A DNA stretch of 64,000 bases from a virus. Shown here piece by piece: positions 29,845 to 38,492 of this stretch. A model generated the notes under the pieces. The model did not search any database. It worked only from the letters and a program-made list of their open reading frames with translations, and had not been told where the DNA came from. The stretch is from positions 20,862 through 84,861 of IMG/VR virus record IMGVR_UViG_3300033153_005382; one strand, written 5' to 3'. The translations under genes and the position numbers were made by a program. Numbering within the stretch: the first letter of the stretch is position 1; the number at the start of each line of letters is the position of its first letter.

Positions 29845-30390
29845 TCACTTTCTAAACCACCATATATCACCCTTCCTGATGTACTCCAACTTATATCCAT
29901 CTTCCTCAACAAATTCATCAACCGGTATTCGAACCTCTGATTCCTTATGCCCTAATCCCAAATAGTCATGTCCGATTGCAAATCCACCTCCTTTCACTTT
30001 TCTTACCCAACATCGCAAATCCTCCTCAACATCCTCAGCTTTATGGCTTCCATCGATGAACACAAAATCCAAAGACCCATCCTCGACTGTCTTGGAAGCC
30101 TTAGTACTTGACTCCCAAATAACCTCATACCGATACCCCGGAAATGCCGACAACCTCCGAATTGCTTCATCATGACATTTCGACATCTTCTCAACGCTGT
30201 AGTTAACAGTGCCTCCTCCGTGTCCTCTCTCCCATATATCAACCAGCATCAATCGAAGTCCGGGGAACTCCTTCAACAACTTCGCTGATGTTCCTGCCTT
30301 CCAAACTCCAATTTCCGCACCTACCAATGGTCCACCTGGGAACTCCCTCTGCAACAACTTGTACAAAGACCGTCGGTACTTTGCCATCAC
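29845..30390 (-). CDS. Class I SAM methyltransferase (Methyltransf_24-like)
   Basis: Residues 20-60 read GGPLVGAEIGVWKAGTSAKLLKEFPGLRLMLVDIWERG, SAM motif I and II. LDFVFIDGSHKAEDVEEDLRCWVRKVKGGGFAIGHDY is the hallmark of the Methyltransf_24 type found in sugar-modification clusters. It probably methylates a sugar made by this cassette. It overlaps the upstream GT gene by 4 nt. Confidence 0.85.
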   Translation of the reverse strand: MMAKYRRSLYKLLQREFPGGPLVGAEIGVWKAGTSAKLLKEFPGLRLMLVDIWERGHGGGTVNYSVEKMSKCHDEAIRRLSAFPGYRYEVIWESSTKASKTVEDGSLDFVFIDGSHKAEDVEEDLRCWVRKVKGGGFAIGHDYLGLGHKESEVRIPVDEFVEEDGYKLEYIRKGDIWWFRK

Positions 30391-31139
30391 AATCCCCTCC
30401 TTTGCTTTGGACTCTCGTAAACCCGTTTCGGATGTCTAAGCCTATAAACTCCCAGCAGATCGACCTTGGTAATCAGCCCCTTTTCCCGACAATTCTTTCG
30501 ATACCTCATATCGCATCTACAACTCACAAACGTTCCATCTGGCGTCGGTGTCTGAAACGTCTTATCGTCTGGCAAGTAGCCTTCCGACCTTGCAAAATCT
30601 CCCCTCACTATCTGAACCCCACCGATAGCCTTATTCAATTTCTTGTGAACAAACTCTTCCGGTTTGATGTCGATTGTCTGCGGATATCTGTGTATCTGTT
30701 CTACCCTCGCCGTTCCTATATCCCAATCACGATGTATCATTGTGTTCTCCGGATACACCATTACAGTTCCATCTGGCCAGTCCAACCCTCCCAATGATTC
30801 CAAACACCCTTGGTGAAACACATAATCAACATCGGTAAACCACACTATATCAGCCCGTGTATTCTTCGACGCTATGTTCCTTCCGATAGCCCGCCGTCCT
30901 ACTCGACCGGGACTCAACGTTACTACCTGCAAATCCAACCAACCATGGTGCCGAACAAAGTAGTTCAGTACTGCTCTCGTAGCCCTATCCTCTTCCGGAC
31001 AACACACAATGGTAATTCGTACATCAACCTCCCGCTTAGCAGGATAATACAACACCAACGAACTCAATTGGTACATGAGCAACGAATCGTAATACGGTCG
31101 CTCAATCGACTGACAATGAGACACTATCTCTATCAACAT
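30387..31139 (-). CDS. GT-A glycosyltransferase (GT2-like)
   Basis: I chose ATG 31139 (MLIEIVSHCQSIERPYYDSLL). The core GRRAIGRNIASKNTRADIVWFTDVDYVFHQGCLESL carries a DVD motif corresponding to the DxD metal site. CRCDMRYRKNCREKGL may be a small metal site. It would transfer a sugar from a nucleotide donor. It overlaps the sulfotransferase upstream by 38 nt. Confidence 0.75.
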   Translation of the reverse strand: MLIEIVSHCQSIERPYYDSLLMYQLSSLVLYYPAKREVDVRITIVCCPEEDRATRAVLNYFVRHHGWLDLQVVTLSPGRVGRRAIGRNIASKNTRADIVWFTDVDYVFHQGCLESLGGLDWPDGTVMVYPENTMIHRDWDIGTARVEQIHRYPQTIDIKPEEFVHKKLNKAIGGVQIVRGDFARSEGYLPDDKTFQTPTPDGTFVSCRCDMRYRKNCREKGLITKVDLLGVYRLRHPKRVYESPKQRRGL

Positions 31140-31782
31140 CAAACTCCCTTTCGAACTTGTAGCCAAACCGATCTACATCCCTTTGGTAATATCTCCCTAC
31201 TATCTCTACCAACTCCTCGTCGTAGTATGACTGATACCTCCTATGCTTTGACGTCCTACTGACAGGAAGCGGCACGTATGTCTTTCCGATCTCATCACAG
31301 AACCTTCTCCAATCCTCCTTCAACGTTTCAAATCGTAATACCTTATCGACGCCCCATTTTAACCAGGCTACCTGTGGGTTCACCTGTGAAAAACTCCGAA
31401 CGTTTCGACTACTTACCGGCTTCACAAACCTACCCGTCGATACTGTCCTTGCAAACAAATCGAAGGTCTTCAAACTTTGACTTGATCCTCGCTTCGGTGA
31501 CCTCCTAGGACGAAACTCCGACAGATAAGCATACAGACTAACCAACCTATCCCATGGATTCCGTACCACTGCCAACTTGATCGACCTATCCCACCACTCC
31601 TGTGATATATACTTCTTTCGATAGTACCCTGCAGCTACGTGCCTCAAATCCGTAAAATCACACCACTCGTCCCAATCCTGTGGCCTCCTTCGCTGGTAAC
31701 CTCCTCCGTTCTTCTTCATCCACTCCGTTATGGACGTTCCTGCTGTCTTCGGTATGTGAATGAATATCACCTGCTTGACCAT
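31102..31782 (-). CDS. Sulfotransferase (Sulfotransfer_2-like), paralogue B
   Basis: The start MVKQVIFIHIPKTAGTSITEWMKKNG is the textbook 5'-PSB loop. RSIKLAVVRNPWDRLVSLYAYL is the 3'-PB segment. It is a tandem paralogue of the next gene upstream: 73 nt around this second motif (31529-31601) are identical with 32176-32248. It transfers sulfate from PAPS, most likely to a carbohydrate. Confidence 0.92.
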   Translation of the reverse strand: MVKQVIFIHIPKTAGTSITEWMKKNGGGYQRRRPQDWDEWCDFTDLRHVAAGYYRKKYISQEWWDRSIKLAVVRNPWDRLVSLYAYLSEFRPRRSPKRGSSQSLKTFDLFARTVSTGRFVKPVSSRNVRSFSQVNPQVAWLKWGVDKVLRFETLKEDWRRFCDEIGKTYVPLPVSRTSKHRRYQSYYDEELVEIVGRYYQRDVDRFGYKFEREFDVDRDSVSLSVD

Positions 31783-31784
31783 AC

Positions 31785-32429
31785 TCAACTCCCATAACAA
31801 TACTCAAATCGTTCTACGTCCTCCCGATAGAATCTACCTACCTTTCTAACCAAATCATCAGTATAATACATCCAATAATCCCTACCTCGTCTCGACTTGT
31901 TCAACTTCCCCAACTTGGCTTGCGGCAACTCCGACTGCCTACAAAACTGACACCACTCATCCTCCAAATTCTCAAAACGAATCAAGACATCAACTTGCTT
32001 CCGCAGCCATTCTACCTGTGGATTCGCTTGTCCAAACTCCCTACAAGCTCTTCCACTAACTCGTCCTACCCATCTAGAACATCCCGAACATACCTCGGTG
32101 GCAAATTCCTCAAAACTTGTAAGATGTACATTTGACCGTTTCCAATGGCCCCGAAACCTAATCCCTTTCCAATAGGCATACAGACTAACCAACCTATCCC
32201 ATGGATTCCGTACCACTGCCAACTTGATCGACCTATCCCACCACTCCTCGGTGATATGTCCTTTCGATAAATACCACTCTGACGACAAATGGCCTAAGCT
32301 CGTAAACCAACATCCTTTGTCCCACTCCTTCGGTCTGTATTTCTGAAACGTTCCGTTCCTTCGTCCATACGACTCAATGGACGTGCCTGCGCATCGCGGT
32401 ACATGGACAAATATCACCTGTCTTGTCAT
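31785..32429 (-). CDS. Sulfotransferase (Sulfotransfer_2-like), paralogue A
   Basis: The protein starts MTRQVIFVHVPRCAGTSIESYGRRNG (PSB loop; Arg-Cys replaces the usual Lys-Thr) and contains WWDRSIKLAVVRNPWDRLVSLYAYW. Overall it aligns end to end with the downstream paralogue. The divergence elsewhere, compared with the identical block, points to gene conversion or strong constraint. It overlaps the upstream methyltransferase by 4 nt. Confidence 0.9.
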   Translation of the reverse strand: MTRQVIFVHVPRCAGTSIESYGRRNGTFQKYRPKEWDKGCWFTSLGHLSSEWYLSKGHITEEWWDRSIKLAVVRNPWDRLVSLYAYWKGIRFRGHWKRSNVHLTSFEEFATEVCSGCSRWVGRVSGRACREFGQANPQVEWLRKQVDVLIRFENLEDEWCQFCRQSELPQAKLGKLNKSRRGRDYWMYYTDDLVRKVGRFYREDVERFEYCYGS

Positions 32430-32983
32430 GCCGGCCTCAACACCATAATCCGCTTCGTAAAGTATGGCCGTGTCAATCTATTCCTTAACCTACTAGTCTC
32501 CTCGTCATCTACCAACCAATCCCATTCCCTGAATCTAGCTGCTACGTACTCAGGCTTCCTATTGTTCACATGGCCATTGCCTCTCTGTCCAGGCTTTCCC
32601 CAAGTGACTATTAGCCCTTTCTTTGCCAACAAACTAACATTGCGAAAAACCTCATCCTCAAAAGCTTTGGGAATATGCTCCCCAACATCGAGGAACAATC
32701 CCCAATCCTCAGCACTGTACGGAATTGTATCTGACGTCAAATCACAAAACTTGACAAGTCCTCCTGTAATCTCCTCTACGTCTTCGCCTCCGTCCAATCC
32801 TACAACTTTGTACCCCAACTCCTGGAACGCCCTCACATACTGTCCAACGCCGCATCCAATGTCAACAATGGTCTCGTCTATCGGGATCAAATCCGCCAAT
32901 GCCCTTACTAACTCTGCCTTAGGCCTCTTCTTCGTCCTCTTTCCCAAGCTGTTTCTTGAGAACCCTCCCTTTGCTCTCCTCAT
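32426..32983 (-). CDS. Class I SAM methyltransferase
   Basis: Residues 25-75 read LADLIPIDETIVDIGCGVGQYVRAFQELGYKVVGLDGGEDVEEI, motif I with DIGCGxG and an acidic end of strand 2. EDWGLFLDVGEHIPKAFEDEVFRNVSLLAKKGLIVTWG follows. The same domain (DIGAGPGKLV, DWGLMLNVGEHVP) is found at the N terminus of the next gene upstream, so the two are paralogues. Sugar or glycan substrate is likely. Confidence 0.88.
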   Translation of the reverse strand: MRRAKGGFSRNSLGKRTKKRPKAELVRALADLIPIDETIVDIGCGVGQYVRAFQELGYKVVGLDGGEDVEEITGGLVKFCDLTSDTIPYSAEDWGLFLDVGEHIPKAFEDEVFRNVSLLAKKGLIVTWGKPGQRGNGHVNNRKPEYVAARFREWDWLVDDEETSRLRNRLTRPYFTKRIMVLRPA

Positions 32984-32986
32984 GGT

Positions 32987-34318
32987 CTACCTCCTATGTC
33001 TAAATATCGGTTCGGGTCCCTTATCTACTAATCCCTTCAACATTCCACACCTAGGCCTAATAAGACGCTGATCCGGCTGGAACGAATCCCAAAGCTCCTG
33101 CAACGTCATTCGACCGAATCTCTTATCGACGGAATACGTAATGAACTGCTCATCGCCTGCTTTCTTCTTGGGATACTTCTCTATCAATTCCTCATAGTCC
33201 TCGAAAAACCAATCCAGTAACTCAACACACGTGAAGTACATAAAGCATCCAAACAATCCTACCAACGGTGTCACCCGGGTCCAGCCATTGCCCTCCCTAG
33301 GCCGAAACCAAAAATAGCCTTTCTTGTAACTAATCAAAGGCATTTGCATCAACCGACCCAACCCTTTCTTTGCATACAACAACTCCATTACCCTGCCTTG
33401 ATCGAATCCAAGAGCCGGATACGTATCCATATCCGTATACAGCACCTCACCATATTCCTTCAACGCTTCCCTAACTAAGTACAACTTATTCCATGACAAC
33501 ACTCCACCCGACACCCTCATTATCGGTTCCGGATGTACCTCCACTATATTCCTAGCTCCCTTATCCTCTAACAGCTGCGTAGCCTCCCTTCCCATGGTAT
33601 AATACACAACCGTCTCCTGTGCAAACTCCGGATTTCTGCGAAACGATTTTCGTAGGTCCTTCAAAATCTTCGGACGGGTCCGTTCAAAATCGCCACCATA
33701 CAACACTCGCACAAACTTCATGGTTAAACCCTCCGACCTCCGAAAAACTAACAATCGCTTGTTCATCCTACTAAACTGTCCAGCTACCGCTCTAGCTTGC
33801 CTTGTCTTCTCCTCACTGAGACACCACCCCAATCGTCCAAACAAATTCGCTACGTATGATGCTTCCCTTCTATTCTTAGCCCTCCAATCAGGCGTCTTCT
33901 CATCTGCCCAAGCAACAACTAACCACTTCCTCGGAATTCTCGCTGTCCCTTTTGCTAGCTCCCACTCTAATTTCCTAGGGACATGCTCTCCTACATTCAA
34001 CATCAATCCCCAATCCGCACATTTATCCCACTTTCCACTTCCTTCAGTCACGTCGAACTGAAAAGTCCTCCCCTCACTAATCTCCTCTATTCCTTCTGAT
34101 CCATCCAATCCGAATATCTTGTATGCATTGGTCTTATGCATACAAGTCTTTACCAGTTTGCCTGGCCCTGCTCCAATATCTACGACACTCGCTCCTTCGG
34201 GAACGATTGTCTTGATCATCTGATACATCAACCGACGTTTCTTCTTACCAACATTCAGTCTTGCATTCAACTGCTGCTCGGCTGTAAAAACGCCAGTATT
34301 GTCTCTCTCCTTATCCAT
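32987..34318 (-). CDS. Methyltransferase fused to a GT-A glycosyltransferase-like domain
   Basis: Residues 1-200 are a SAM methyltransferase (ASVVDIGAGPGKLVKTC, DWGLMLNVGEHVPRKLE). Residues 205-443 form a second domain starting MKFVRVLYGGDFERTRPKILKDL, with GEVLYTDMDTYPALGF, where DMD is a likely metal site, and KKAGDEQFITYSVDKRFG. The two-domain layout implies coupled sugar transfer and methylation. An internal Met precedes the second domain, so a separate product is possible. Confidence 0.8.
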   Translation of the reverse strand: MDKERDNTGVFTAEQQLNARLNVGKKKRRLMYQMIKTIVPEGASVVDIGAGPGKLVKTCMHKTNAYKIFGLDGSEGIEEISEGRTFQFDVTEGSGKWDKCADWGLMLNVGEHVPRKLEWELAKGTARIPRKWLVVAWADEKTPDWRAKNRREASYVANLFGRLGWCLSEEKTRQARAVAGQFSRMNKRLLVFRRSEGLTMKFVRVLYGGDFERTRPKILKDLRKSFRRNPEFAQETVVYYTMGREATQLLEDKGARNIVEVHPEPIMRVSGGVLSWNKLYLVREALKEYGEVLYTDMDTYPALGFDQGRVMELLYAKKGLGRLMQMPLISYKKGYFWFRPREGNGWTRVTPLVGLFGCFMYFTCVELLDWFFEDYEELIEKYPKKKAGDEQFITYSVDKRFGRMTLQELWDSFQPDQRLIRPRCGMLKGLVDKGPEPIFRHRR

Positions 34319-34973
34319 CCCAATTTTCCGGATTGAACACTTTGATAGGAGTAGTCCTTCTCGGAAACTTTCCTTCCGGTGGTGTTCCTCCTACGAAATC
34401 AGCTATCAATTTCCACAACACCAAATCCTTCATACTGAACACATCCAAAACCAACAAACGTTCTGGTTCCCGTGCGAAGTACTCCTGAACTTCGCTAGAA
34501 TGCCTAATAAACCCTTCCCTTAGTTGCTCCTTAGTCGGAGTCTCACTTCCATAATGTCTCTTGTGCAACATGTTACCGCGGCGAGGATCAGCTCTTCCTC
34601 CTGTTCCGATCTTTCCTTTAGCAGACTTCAACCATTGATCTACTGGCCGCAACGTGAGAATAAACTTCGAGTCCTGCCTCTCCTCAGCCAACTGTCTCCA
34701 ATGGAACGACGGCATGTGTCCGCAATACTCGTAAGTCTCATACAACATCAAATCAATACGTCCTGCTTCCATCTTCTCGATGGCGTCATTGATACACAAA
34801 GTACAGCCTCCCGATCCATGAATAGCTTTCAAACCGAACGACTTAAAAGCAACATAAACAGACCTTGTTGCAGTCCTTCCCATTCCTATCTCGAAATAAC
34901 GACACCTCACCTCCTTCAGCAAAACTCCCCGATGCCTTGCACATGCCCACGGTCTGTTATATGGTCTGTTCAT
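34311..34973 (-). CDS. Sulfotransferase-like protein (Sulfotransfer_4 type)
   Basis: RYFEIGMGRTATRSVYVAFKSFGLKAIHG is a PSB-loop variant of the Sulfotransfer_4 type, and KFILTLRPVDQWLKSAKG corresponds to the 3'-phosphate segment. The 220-residue length is typical. The first 25 residues before RYFEIGMG may not be translated. It overlaps the next gene by 8 nt. Confidence 0.78.
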   Translation of the reverse strand: MNRPYNRPWACARHRGVLLKEVRCRYFEIGMGRTATRSVYVAFKSFGLKAIHGSGGCTLCINDAIEKMEAGRIDLMLYETYEYCGHMPSFHWRQLAEERQDSKFILTLRPVDQWLKSAKGKIGTGGRADPRRGNMLHKRHYGSETPTKEQLREGFIRHSSEVQEYFAREPERLLVLDVFSMKDLVLWKLIADFVGGTPPEGKFPRRTTPIKVFNPENWDG

Positions 34974-35157
34974 GCTTCAATGCCTCGTAATCGAATGAAT
35001 ACAACTTGCGAAATCGTCCAACTTCTCCTTTCTTTGTACTCGATGGTGCCTCATGTACCATAAATTCTCTCCCAACAAACTCCTCAAACTTCCCCTTAGG
35101 GTTCCTCCGCCTGTCCTAGGGGAGATGCAATAGCAGTACTTTCGGATAACCCATCAT
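34957..35157 (-). pseudogene. Short ORF interrupted by an in-frame UAG at codon 14
   Basis: A frame from ATG 35157 (TGATG overlap with the previous stop) reads MMGYPKVLLLHLP, then TAG (35116-35118), then DRRRNPKGKFEEFVGREFMVHEAPSSTKKGEVGRFRKLYSFDYEALKHEQTI and TAA. The downstream half alone could start at ATG 35061 (34 aa, GGGAGAG upstream). Either a point nonsense mutation or readthrough explains it. It overlaps the next gene by 17 nt. Confidence 0.5.
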
Positions 35158-36104
35158 CAACTTTCTACTAAATCGAGATGTCGATTCTTCACACTATTCC
35201 TCCAATCTGCCATCCCTCCTACGTTGTCCTCCAAACACTGTCTATACACTGGCCACCACAGATTAAATCCCTTTGCAGACTTCTCTGGCCGACAACACGA
35301 ATCGCCATGGTAATGACGGACTACAACATCCTCATCCCTCAGCCCTTTCGGCTGGTATATTGGTGAACAGTTGTATTGCCCTCCGCAGGCCACAGCTATC
35401 TTATCCATATGCATGGACAACATCAGATGCAACACCCGCTCATCCGCAATAAACAACCTGCCACACCTTTTCGTCCACTCATACCACGTTGGCAATACTT
35501 CCGATATGGGCTGTGCTGCCCATACTCCTCCGTTAACCGACGGCCATTTGCTTTTGCTTGCCTTCAGAACATGCTCGGCTGGTACTGAACACTCTAACAA
35601 CTTCCTAATCCTATCGTAAACCATTCCACTGTCCATCGTCCAATCGTTCCATTGCGTAGCACAAAACGACCGATCCTCTGCTATCTCGAACAGTATATCC
35701 AGCTTCCCGTGAATTGTAGTATCCGCATCTAAATACAACAACGTGCCACAATCCAATTCCATCGCCAAATCAATCTTGTCGAGAAACTGTGCATTGCTTC
35801 CTACTCCATCCTTCCGTCTCAACTTGGGATGTCGTTCCTTCGCCTCAATCCCCAGCCGCCTATCCCTAGCTATGAACTCCTTCCCTATGGAAAACGATTC
35901 CGGCCAACAATAGACTTCAACTGTACCTCCCCAACCCGACTCCCTCAACGTCCACAACGAACAAACCAAATATGGCAAATGGGCCGCTCCACTCATCAAA
36001 TACACTACCCGACGATCCTTGCCTCCTTGAAAAACCACCGTGCGTGCCTGTGATTTTTCTTCCTGCGATGGTTCGAGGACTATATTGTCCGAATCCTTAT
36101 TCAT
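35157..36104 (-). CDS. GT-A glycosyltransferase (GT8-like)
   Basis: The N-terminal sequence VVYLMSGAAHLPYLVCSLWTLRESGWGGTVEVY resembles GT8-like starts. FLDKIDLAMELDCGTLLYLDADTTIHGKLDILFEI carries the DAD metal motif, and WPSVNGGVWAAQP matches the family's N-G-G-x-x segment. Sugar donor unknown. A flexible N terminus (first 25 residues) is Gln/Glu rich. Confidence 0.82.
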   Translation of the reverse strand: MNKDSDNIVLEPSQEEKSQARTVVFQGGKDRRVVYLMSGAAHLPYLVCSLWTLRESGWGGTVEVYCWPESFSIGKEFIARDRRLGIEAKERHPKLRRKDGVGSNAQFLDKIDLAMELDCGTLLYLDADTTIHGKLDILFEIAEDRSFCATQWNDWTMDSGMVYDRIRKLLECSVPAEHVLKASKSKWPSVNGGVWAAQPISEVLPTWYEWTKRCGRLFIADERVLHLMLSMHMDKIAVACGGQYNCSPIYQPKGLRDEDVVVRHYHGDSCCRPEKSAKGFNLWWPVYRQCLEDNVGGMADWRNSVKNRHLDLVES

Positions 36105-36144
36105 CTGGTTTACCTCCTAGCTAGCCTAGGTATTTTCTAGAAAC

Positions 36145-36933
36145 CTAAGACCACATAGCTTCCTCAGCTTCCTTCCTGATATTAGCTATTGACAACCGCT
36201 GCAACCATCCTCGTCGCCTCATGTTCGGTCTAAGAATAGACAATCCCATCCGTCTCGCACAGTACCACAAGTAACCATCCTGACTCGATACCGGTAATCT
36301 TCCATACCCGCATGTCTTCTCTGCCATCCTAATACACTTTTTCGTAAACTCCGTATTGAAAAACGCACACCAACTAATAATCCTCTTGTGTCCTAATCTA
36401 TCCTTACCTTCTTGCGGTACCATCCTCAACGGTTCCGTTCCTTGAAACTCCGGCAGTCTTCTTTGACATTCCTCTGCCCATTCATCGAGCACTAACATTT
36501 GATTCGGCGGCTTAGTAAATGACCAACAATGTGCTACTATAGCTGGATCATCGACAAACCAATCATCGCTTATCCAACTGTCCATTTCTTTAGCAACGAC
36601 ATCTGTATCCACCTTCAACCAATATGGTGTCTCAACGTGTGCTGCCATGTACACAAATCCGGACAGCATCTTTTCCCGCTGCGGATCCTCCCACCTATCC
36701 CCTGACTGTCCGAAATACGCTATCGGCCATGGTGGCCACCTGAAAAAACGAACATTGTTACGTCCCACAACTTGGGACACATCCGATTCTTTTATCTCAC
36801 CATCATCATAGAACACCAACTTAGGAACACTTGCCAGACTCGGCTTGTTCCTCATCCATGTCGGCCACACGATCGATAGCTGTTTCAGATGCTTCCGATC
36901 GACTCCTATTACTATCGTATACTGCCATTCCAT
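36145..36933 (-). CDS. GT-A glycosyltransferase-like protein
   Basis: The 262-residue protein has YTIVIGVDRKHLKQLSIVWPTWMRNKP at the start, TPYWLKVDTDVVAKEMDSWI with a DTD motif, and SSQDGYLWYCARRMGLSILRPN at the end, a layout typical of small GT-A enzymes. It shares a 113-nt overlap with the cupin gene upstream, unusually long for this genome. Donor and acceptor unknown. Confidence 0.72.
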   Translation of the reverse strand: MEWQYTIVIGVDRKHLKQLSIVWPTWMRNKPSLASVPKLVFYDDGEIKESDVSQVVGRNNVRFFRWPPWPIAYFGQSGDRWEDPQREKMLSGFVYMAAHVETPYWLKVDTDVVAKEMDSWISDDWFVDDPAIVAHCWSFTKPPNQMLVLDEWAEECQRRLPEFQGTEPLRMVPQEGKDRLGHKRIISWCAFFNTEFTKKCIRMAEKTCGYGRLPVSSQDGYLWYCARRMGLSILRPNMRRRGWLQRLSIANIRKEAEEAMWS

Positions 36934-37318
36934 CCCATTCCCCTCCCGATTCTAGCCTAACTATATCATCAAACTCACACTTCCCTCCTTCCTGGTCTGG
37001 CCAATACACTTCAATTAGCTTTCCACTCTCGACTACATTGAACCGATGTTCTATCTTGCTTGGAACGACTAACATATAGCCTGACACAAGATCGGCCATT
37101 GTCCTTGTCCAGCCATTCCACACTTCAACAACGATCTTCCCCTCCTGAACGTAGAACATGTTTGCCCGGTGCTGATGGTAATGCCTAGAACATCTGTAGC
37201 CGGCTTTAACTTCCAAATGACTAACTGCTGCGTTCTCGCTCTCGAATATATGACACACCCTGCCCCACACCTTCTCTTCCCACTCAGTCTTCTTCAAATA
37301 CGGTATCTTCTTACTCAT
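36821..37318 (-). CDS. Cupin protein (mannose-6-phosphate isomerase type II-like)
   Basis: The core KKTEWEEKVWGRVCHIFESENAAVSHLEVKAGYRCSRHYHQHRANMFYVQEGKIVVEVW and LVSGYMLVVPSKIEHRF follow the cupin 1 and cupin 2 motifs (G-x5-H-x-H-x-x-x-x-E and G-x5-P-x-G-x2-H), with slight deviations. Similar domains occur in nucleotide-sugar enzymes and in sugar-modification cassettes. The last 37 residues overlap the next gene. Confidence 0.78.
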   Translation of the reverse strand: MSKKIPYLKKTEWEEKVWGRVCHIFESENAAVSHLEVKAGYRCSRHYHQHRANMFYVQEGKIVVEVWNGWTRTMADLVSGYMLVVPSKIEHRFNVVESGKLIEVYWPDQEGGKCEFDDIVRLESGGEWDGMAVYDSNRSRSEASETAIDRVADMDEEQAESGKCS

Positions 37319-38492
37319 CTTTTTCCTCCCTCTTGCCTTTCTTCCTCTTATACTCCTTCTTCAACTCCGATCGCCTCTCCCTAGGCCACGTTAACCCGCA
37401 ATCCAAACACTTGTCTTCTCCTATAATGCAATCCATCTGCACATGCCACGATTCGCACTTCGGACACCGACACTTCTCGTACCATCCTTTCAAATCAGGG
37501 ACTTTCTCTACCCACCCCACGGCATCGTCTACTGCGGCGTCGAAGTCAACAAATGGAAAGGCCCTCAATCCACTGTACTGACAACAGTTGAATACCTCCA
37601 ATCCAAACCGATCGAACACTCCTGTACTTTGCATCCGAACCAACCACTTGTTCAACACCTCATACTGATGGTTATTCGACTTACATCCTCCTTCTCCTTT
37701 GCCTTGATTGAACGAATACACTTCGCCTGGCTTCATCCGAAAATCCACACCCACTAAATACACACGTCGTGACCCTAAATAATACAACAACCTTAGACCC
37801 AACAACATGGTCGACACTGTCTTTTCCTCTCCTGTCCTTTTTACACCGGAATCCAAATTGCCCCAAGCTGCTCCTTGATCAGTGAAAAACGAATCATCCG
37901 GTCTAAACCAACTATTCCTCTTGAACCTCCAGACATTAGGTACCTCTATCGTACGTCCATGTTCCACAAACGTATTCCCATTATACTTCCTTCTGATCAT
38001 GCCCCGAGTAGACTTACTGACCTTCGGTCTTGGAACGAATTTCATCACCCCGGGGTCAAGCCACACACTATGCGTAAACTTCAACGGAGGATCGGAACAC
38101 ACAAATGCCTGAGGCCTTACACCGAATCCAGCTGCGTTGTTCACTGCCAAGGAAAACGTGCCACGACGATTCAAAAGCTCCACTTTATCTTTACCTGACG
38201 GTCCTCCACATACTAAAAAACTAGGTTGTCCCTTCAGCATTCCCTCCCACGCCTCGGCCTCCATTCCGGATGAACTTGTTACTAACAATGGATCAATCCA
38301 CTTCTCCTTAAAATCCTCATCCGATCTAACTAGCCTATCTACACACTCCCCACACCATGGCAACCTTCCGCTCCTTGTCTTGCCTGCCGTACACTTCCCG
38401 AATTTCCGACACTGGAACCTTTTCTTTTTTGCTTTCCCTATTTCCTCTCCCCGAAAGACGCACTCGTACATTGACAATTTCCTCCTTACCAT
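37311..38492 (-). CDS. DUF115/MptE-like (sialyltransferase-like fold) protein with zinc ribbons
   Basis: I chose ATG 38492. The central domain reads QPSFLVCGGPSGKDKVELLNRRGTFSLAVNNAAGFGVRPQAFVCSDPPL and LGLRLLYYLGSRRVYLVGVDFRM, the pattern of DUF115/Maf-like proteins and CMP-sugar transferases. Both ends carry Cys pairs (CRKFGKCTAGK; CRCPKCESWH and CLDCGLTWP). With a KdsB-like enzyme in the same cassette, transfer of a CMP-linked sugar is a reasonable hypothesis. Confidence 0.65.
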   Translation of the reverse strand: MVRRKLSMYECVFRGEEIGKAKKKRFQCRKFGKCTAGKTRSGRLPWCGECVDRLVRSDEDFKEKWIDPLLVTSSSGMEAEAWEGMLKGQPSFLVCGGPSGKDKVELLNRRGTFSLAVNNAAGFGVRPQAFVCSDPPLKFTHSVWLDPGVMKFVPRPKVSKSTRGMIRRKYNGNTFVEHGRTIEVPNVWRFKRNSWFRPDDSFFTDQGAAWGNLDSGVKRTGEEKTVSTMLLGLRLLYYLGSRRVYLVGVDFRMKPGEVYSFNQGKGEGGCKSNNHQYEVLNKWLVRMQSTGVFDRFGLEVFNCCQYSGLRAFPFVDFDAAVDDAVGWVEKVPDLKGWYEKCRCPKCESWHVQMDCIIGEDKCLDCGLTWPRERRSELKKEYKRKKGKREEKDE

